Below are positions 59,730-64,000 of a stretch of 64,000 bases of DNA, piece by piece. A program made the translations under genes and the position numbers. This stretch comes from Variovorax sp. J2L1-78 (lineage in GTDB: Bacteria; Pseudomonadota; Gammaproteobacteria; Burkholderiales; Burkholderiaceae_C). The notes below the pieces were generated by a model. That model saw only the letters and a program-made list of their open reading frames with translations, was not told where the DNA came from and ran no database searches. The first letter of the stretch is position 1. Each line of letters begins with the position of its first letter. The stretch lies in NCBI RefSeq assembly GCF_030317205.1, contig NZ_JASZYB010000001.1, positions 2,728,001-2,792,000 on the forward strand. Reading direction: 5' to 3'.

Positions 59730-61736
59730 TCAATTGATGTTCGCCCCCGCCGCGTGGAACGGCTTGCCCGGCAGGTCGTAGCCGCCGCCATACTCGAAGG
59801 GCTTGCCGTCGAGCAGCGTGCAGCCCTGCGGCGCCGGGCAGATCGTCCACCCGTCCTGTGTGCCGTAGGTCCATGCGATGACCGGGCCGTAGAGGTAGTT
59901 GCGCACCGTCTTGCCGCCGTAGTCGGCCAGCGTGAGGACGTAGCTCTCGGTGCCATGGTTGGCAGCGTCGTCCGAGGCGATCGGATCCACGATGCGGCTG
60001 TCGGCCAGGGTCTTCACGGTGCGTGCGCTGCCGAAAGTCGCGTCGAAGCTCACCAGTTGCGCCTTGCGCTCGCCGCGTGAGGTCACCCAGTAGGAGCGGT
60101 CGTGCTTCAGGCCCAGCGGCCCGAAGAGCGCCGTGGTCTCGTTCCAGCCGCGCTCCTTGACGTAGGTGATGTCCGTGGGGTTCCTGCCGACCTCGACCGC
60201 GAACTTCTCGACGATGTCGGCGGGCTTGCCGACGGCCTTGCCGGCCTGGTCGAGGTAGGCGGTGCCGAGGTCGAACACCCGCAGCCGGCCCTCCTGCGTG
60301 GCGATGAAGGCGCGGTACGGCGCCGTGAGCCCCAGCTTGACGGCCGTGGGCCGTGCCGGCAGGTCGATCACCTTCACCACGGTCGGCACCTGCGCCGGTG
60401 CGGCGCTGAAGGCGTAGGGCCATTGGTTCGGCGCCTCGCCGCGGCTGGCGATCAGCGCATGCCATCTGGCCTGGTCCTGGCCGAGGTACTGGGCACGGTA
60501 GTACTGGAACAGCGGGCGCAGGTCGATGAAGGCAGCGCGCTTCTCGTTCTTGCTGATCACCACCGCCATGCCGGTGCGCGCGATCGCCAGACTGCGCTCG
60601 TCGCCGTCGAAGTACTGGGCCCGGCGCTCGGCGGTGTCGATGTCGTTCGCCCAGAAGTCGCGCACGATCTCGTAGTCGCCGTGGCTCTTGCCGGTGCTCA
60701 CGCTGATCTCGGTGGGAGCCTTCAAGGTGTCGGGCAGGTCGACGTAGCCGATCACCTTGGCCGCGATGTAGTTGCCCAGGCCGGGGAAGCCGTGATACAT
60801 GCGCCGGGCGCTGCCCCAGTTGCGTCCCCAGTCGCGTTCCTTGGCGGGGTCGCACCACTGGCAGCCATCGGCCAGCGCCACCACCGCAATCTGGCCGCGC
60901 ACCGCCGCCGTGTCCCAGACGGTGACCAGCGCGAACTCGCCGCTGTTGGTGACCGCGATGGCGGTCGGCACCTTGCCGTCGGCCAGTTTCACCCGCATGC
61001 GGTTGTGCGCGGTGTTGGAGCCGACGCCCATCAGCCAGCCGTTGGCGAAGACGGCGATCGAGTTGGTGCACCAGCCGCCGCGGCCGTAGCACTTGCCCAC
61101 CGCCACCGGCTTCTGGTCCATGGCGATGGTCTGCGCCGCGGCCTCGATGTTGCCGTCGTTGGCGCCACCGTCGCGCGCGAGGCCGTCGTAGGTGGTCCAC
61201 GAATGCTCGGGCTTCACGGCGACCACGTCGTGCGCGATGCCGAACTGCTGCAGGCTGGCGACGCCGAAGTACTTCTTCGGGAAGAACGACGGCGGAGGCA
61301 CCGCATCCGGCACGTAGGCTACGTTCACGATCGACGAGCTGAAGTCGCCCGGCTCCTTCGAAGTCGCGCGGCCGATCTGCCATGTGCCGCACCAGCCGCC
61401 GGGCGACACGCAACTGCGGTTGCTCCAGCCGAGGCGAACCGAGATCGGGTCATAGCTCTTGTCCGGCCGCTTGCCATAGGTCACCGTCGCTGCGGGATAG
61501 CCAAGGTCCGCGGCGCTCGGCCCGTAGCGATAGGCGATGCCGACCTCCGTGCCCATGGCGGCGGCCGTGGCACGGTACCTGGCCGCATCGACGCGACCGT
61601 TCGTCAGCACATCGCCGGGCATCTCCGCATCCGCCGGTCCGGTTCGCGCGGCAGCAGGGGCCTGGCCGAAGGCCGCGCCGACGGTGAGACAGGCCGCCAG
61701 TGAGACGAGCGCTTTGATCAGGGGCATGGCGCTCAT
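59730..61736 (-). CDS. Large exported protein, probable beta-propeller, unknown
   Basis: This 668-residue protein has a Sec signal (LIKALVSLAACLTVGAAFG). The body looks like repeated beta-propeller blades (PTAIAVTNSGEFALVTVWD, PTAVKLGLTAPYRAFIATQE). Paired cysteines occur in CVSPGGWCG, CYGRGGWC and CQWC, suggesting disulfides in the periplasm or outside. I do not recognise the family. A second ATG three codons in (MPLIK) is an equal start candidate. No close neighbours point to a role; it is a single-gene unit convergent with the tail-anchored gene. Confidence 0.72.
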   Translation of the reverse strand: MSAMPLIKALVSLAACLTVGAAFGQAPAAARTGPADAEMPGDVLTNGRVDAARYRATAAAMGTEVGIAYRYGPSAADLGYPAATVTYGKRPDKSYDPISVRLGWSNRSCVSPGGWCGTWQIGRATSKEPGDFSSSIVNVAYVPDAVPPPSFFPKKYFGVASLQQFGIAHDVVAVKPEHSWTTYDGLARDGGANDGNIEAAAQTIAMDQKPVAVGKCYGRGGWCTNSIAVFANGWLMGVGSNTAHNRMRVKLADGKVPTAIAVTNSGEFALVTVWDTAAVRGQIAVVALADGCQWCDPAKERDWGRNWGSARRMYHGFPGLGNYIAAKVIGYVDLPDTLKAPTEISVSTGKSHGDYEIVRDFWANDIDTAERRAQYFDGDERSLAIARTGMAVVISKNEKRAAFIDLRPLFQYYRAQYLGQDQARWHALIASRGEAPNQWPYAFSAAPAQVPTVVKVIDLPARPTAVKLGLTAPYRAFIATQEGRLRVFDLGTAYLDQAGKAVGKPADIVEKFAVEVGRNPTDITYVKERGWNETTALFGPLGLKHDRSYWVTSRGERKAQLVSFDATFGSARTVKTLADSRIVDPIASDDAANHGTESYVLTLADYGGKTVRNYLYGPVIAWTYGTQDGWTICPAPQGCTLLDGKPFEYGGGYDLPGKPFHAAGANIN

Positions 61737-61758
61737 TCTGCGGCCGGCATCGCTGCCG

Positions 61759-62022
61759 CTATCGCTTGTCCTTCACCCCTTCGGCGACCTGCGTCGCGTC
61801 GGTGCCCTGACCATCGCCCGCCTCGCCCGAACCCGGGTAGTCGCGGGCCTTGTGCTGTTCGCGGCCCATGCGGCTTCCGTCCATCGGGTCGTCCTGGCCG
61901 ATGGCGCGGTTCTGCTCGATGTTCCGGCCGGAGGCAGGTCCGCGGTCGCCTGCGCGGGCTTCGTTCATGTCCTTTGCCGTCGTGGGTGCGGGAAGCGTCG
62001 TCTTGTCGGAGCTCGATGTCAT
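61759..62022 (-). CDS. Small hydrophilic protein, unknown
   Basis: This is an 87-residue, strongly polar protein rich in Gly, Asp, Arg and Lys, without hydrophobic core (GRNIEQNRAIGQDDPMDGSR). It is probably disordered, like stress-related small proteins. A GGATC-type site precedes the chosen ATG; the frame extends 11 codons upstream. It lies 22 bases upstream of the large exported protein gene on the same strand. No function can be assigned. Confidence 0.55.
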   Translation of the reverse strand: MTSSSDKTTLPAPTTAKDMNEARAGDRGPASGRNIEQNRAIGQDDPMDGSRMGREQHKARDYPGSGEAGDGQGTDATQVAEGVKDKR

Positions 62023-62132
62023 GGCAGATCCTTTTCGTTCGGGTTGGATGCTCACGACCTTGACCAGACCTCGCGCGACCTCCAGCCGGAGAACAGGGCG
62101 TGCGCACGTAGGCAGGGCTCACCGGTCGGTTG

Positions 62133-63032
62133 TCAGTGTTCCATCTCCCGCACGAAGTCGACCAACGCCCGCAGCGGTGCCGGCAGGTGCTGTCGTCCCG
62201 AGAAGTAAAGGAACGGCCCCGAGAAGCTCGGCCACCATGGCTCCAACACGGGTTCCAGTTCGCCGCGATCGATGAATGGACGCAACCAATCCTCGAAGAG
62301 GTAGATGACGCCGCTGCCCGCCACAGCCGCGTCGACGGCGAGGTCGACGGTCGCGCCCAGGCCGACGATCAGCGGCCCGGTCGTGTCGACCTTGACCGAT
62401 TCGCCGTCGCGCTCGAACTCCCATGCCGGCATCGCCCCGCTCGCGAAGCGTCCGCGCAGGCAGTCGTGGCCGAGCAGTTCGCGCGGATGCGCGAGGCGGC
62501 CGCGGCGATCGAGGTAGGCCGGCGATGCGGCGGCCGCGAAGCGCTGCACGCGCGGGCCGATGGGCACGGCGACCATGTCCTGCTCGAGCCGCTCTTCATA
62601 GCGGATGCCCGCGTCGGCCCCTTCGGCCAGCACGTCGACGAAGCGGTCTTCCGCGATCACCTCGAGGCAGATGTCGGGGTACTTCGCGAGAAAGGGCGGC
62701 ACGATGCGCGGCAACACCAGCCGCGAGGCGCTCACCGGCACGTTGAGCCGCAGGCGGCCCGCCGGCTGGTCGCGAAAGCCGTTGACCACGTCCAGCGCCG
62801 CGTGCACCTCGCCGAGCGCGGGCGCGAGCCGCTCCAGCAGGCGCGCGCCGGCATCGGTCGGCGCCACGCTGCGGGTGGTGCGATGCAGCAGCCGAACCCC
62901 CAGCCGGGTTTCGAGCCGACGGACCGCATCGCTCAGGCGCGAGGCGCTGGTGCCGGCCACGCGCGCGGCGTTGCGGAAGCCACCCTCGCGGGCGACGGCC
63001 AGGAAGGCGGTGAGGTCTGCCAGATCGTCCAT
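62133..63032 (-). CDS. LysR-family transcriptional regulator (CrgA-like)
   Basis: This is a 299-residue LysR regulator. MDDLADLTAFLAVAREGGFR opens the winged helix and VAGTSASRLSDAVRRLE gives the recognition helix. RTTRSVAPTDAG follows, as in the CrgA/DmlR subgroup. The effector domain uses the ADAGIRYEERLEQDMVAVPIG pattern of that group. The frame is open further upstream, but MDDLAD is the standard start with AGGAC ahead. It is divergent from an aldo/keto reductase, which it most likely controls. Confidence 0.87.
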   Translation of the reverse strand: MDDLADLTAFLAVAREGGFRNAARVAGTSASRLSDAVRRLETRLGVRLLHRTTRSVAPTDAGARLLERLAPALGEVHAALDVVNGFRDQPAGRLRLNVPVSASRLVLPRIVPPFLAKYPDICLEVIAEDRFVDVLAEGADAGIRYEERLEQDMVAVPIGPRVQRFAAAASPAYLDRRGRLAHPRELLGHDCLRGRFASGAMPAWEFERDGESVKVDTTGPLIVGLGATVDLAVDAAVAGSGVIYLFEDWLRPFIDRGELEPVLEPWWPSFSGPFLYFSGRQHLPAPLRALVDFVREMEH

Positions 63033-63135
63033 GGACTGTCCTGATTTCTGCACGGCCTGTGCAGATTGCAGTGGATTGTCGCGCAGTGCCTGCGCTCCTA
63101 GATTCATGACACACCACTTCCCGAAGGACCACACC

Positions 63136-64000
63136 ATGACCCGCATCGCTTCCGCCGGCACCTACCGCCTGGGCACCCGCACCGTGAATCGCCTGGGCTA
63201 CGGCGCCATGCAACTCGCCGGCCCCGGCGTGTTCGGCCCGCCCAAGGACACCCCCGCCGCGCTCGCCGTGCTGCGCGAAGCCATGGCCCTCGGCATCAAC
63301 CACCTCGACACCAGCGACTTCTACGGGCCGCACATCACCAACCAGCTCATCCGCGAGGCGCTGCATCCCTACCGCGACGACCTGGTCATCGTCACCAAGG
63401 TCGGCGCCATGCGCGGCGACGACGCCTCGTGGCAGCCCGCCTTCTCCGCAGCGGACCTGGAACGCGCGGTACACGACAACCTGCGCCACCTCGGCCTGGA
63501 CGTGCTCGACGTGGTGAACCTGCGCGCGATGTTCGACGTGCACGGCCCGGCCGAAGGCTCGATCGAGGCGCCGCTGACGGCGCTGGCCGAACTGCAGCGC
63601 CGCGGCCTGATCCGGCACATCGGGCTGAGCAATGTCACGCCGGCGCAGATCGAACAGGGCCGCCGCATCACGCCGATCGTCTGCGTGCAGAACCACTACA
63701 ACCTCGTGCACCGAGGCGACGACGCCCTGATCGACCAGCTCGCCGCCAGCGGAACCGCCTATGTGCCCTTCTTCCCGCTGGGCGGGTTCACCCCGCTGCA
63801 GTCGGGCGCGCTCAACGACGTGGCCGCACGGCTGGGGGCGACGCCGATGCAGGTGGCCCTCGCGTGGCTGCTGCGCCGTTCGCCGAACATCCTGCTCATT
63901 CCCGGCACGTCGTCGGTGGCGCATCTCCGGGAGAACCTGGCGAGTGCGGCGCTCGAGCTCAGCGATGAAGACCTGGCGACCCTGAACGGCCTGTCGACGC
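63136..64000 (+). CDS. Aldo/keto reductase family oxidoreductase (partial)
   Basis: The first 288 residues are present and the gene runs off the window. The NADP-dependent TIM-barrel fold shows LGYGAMQLAG at the start, the catalytic aspartate and tyrosine in DTSDFYGP, the lysine in VIVTKVG, and IGLSNVTPAQIEQ. CVQNHYNLVHR and PGTSSVAHLREN are further family motifs. At the position where most members have the HxxD catalytic histidine, this one has VVNLRAM. It probably reduces aldehydes under control of the divergent LysR regulator. Confidence 0.88.
   Translation, partial: MTRIASAGTYRLGTRTVNRLGYGAMQLAGPGVFGPPKDTPAALAVLREAMALGINHLDTSDFYGPHITNQLIREALHPYRDDLVIVTKVGAMRGDDASWQPAFSAADLERAVHDNLRHLGLDVLDVVNLRAMFDVHGPAEGSIEAPLTALAELQRRGLIRHIGLSNVTPAQIEQGRRITPIVCVQNHYNLVHRGDDALIDQLAASGTAYVPFFPLGGFTPLQSGALNDVAARLGATPMQVALAWLLRRSPNILLIPGTSSVAHLRENLASAALELSDEDLATLNGLST

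Overview
The window is very GC-rich, gene-dense DNA from a Gram-negative betaproteobacterium. It most likely comes from the Comamonadaceae (a Variovorax-like soil organism). The clues are four Bug/TctC-type periplasmic solute-binding proteins, two trimeric porins of the Burkholderiales kind, a TamA-TamB pair, many LysR/IclR/MarR regulators next to catabolic operons, and codon use strongly biased to G/C. Genus is inferred from gene content only.

Layout. 1-832: end of a Kef-type K+/H+ antiporter. 848-10381: hydroxycinnamate (ferulate/coumarate) cluster with a divergent amidohydrolase and, in one direction, enoyl-CoA hydratase, feruloyl-CoA synthetase, SDR dehydrogenase, lipoprotein feruloyl esterase/tannase, Bug receptor, acyl-CoA dehydrogenase and a MarR regulator. 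10395-15756 (minus): lower beta-ketoadipate genes pcaI-pcaJ-pcaF, then an SDR, a Bug receptor and a TauE/SafE permease, with a divergent PcaR-like IclR regulator at 15875. 16699: DUF1841 protein. 17149-21156: a TetR unit (amidohydrolase + Bug receptor on one side, porin on the other) with two near-identical operator-like sequences. 21191-32286: a LysR regulator divergent from a long run of FAH-family hydrolase, HyuA, HyuB, a small unknown protein, a CobW GTPase, an MFS carrier, a Bug receptor and a porin. 32283-34696: PcaQ-like LysR and pcaH-pcaG. 34755-38771: FecI/FecR/TonB-receptor iron uptake system with a Fur box. 38928-44976: quinate/shikimate-type module (MHS transporter, QuiC dehydroshikimate dehydratase, IclR regulator, two divergent AroE-like dehydrogenases) with a repeated operator-like sequence.

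From 45190 on come more general genes: cytochrome c4, a MoxR ATPase, small membrane protein, acetyltransferase and VWA protein, a 2OG-Fe(II) hydroxylase, TamA and TamB, and tRNA-Arg(CCU). Right after the tRNA lies a stretch (about 56.1-59.7 kb) that looks compositionally different: an orphan sugar transferase, a zinc-ribbon/transmembrane/poly-glycine protein, a coiled-coil protein and a tail-anchored small protein. The window closes with a large exported orphan protein, a small hydrophilic protein, and a LysR regulator divergent from an aldo/keto reductase that runs off the end.

Taken together, the first 45 kb is a lignin/plant-aromatic catabolic region converging on protocatechuate. Esters and hydroxycinnamates enter through the first cluster, and quinate/shikimate through QuiC. 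PcaHG opens the ring and PcaIJF finishes the pathway. The middle genes pcaB, pcaC and pcaD are not in the window. The least explained pieces are the HyuA-HyuB-small protein-CobW cassette, the two AroE paralogues lacking the usual shikimate-binding serines, and the poly-glycine membrane protein beside the tRNA.
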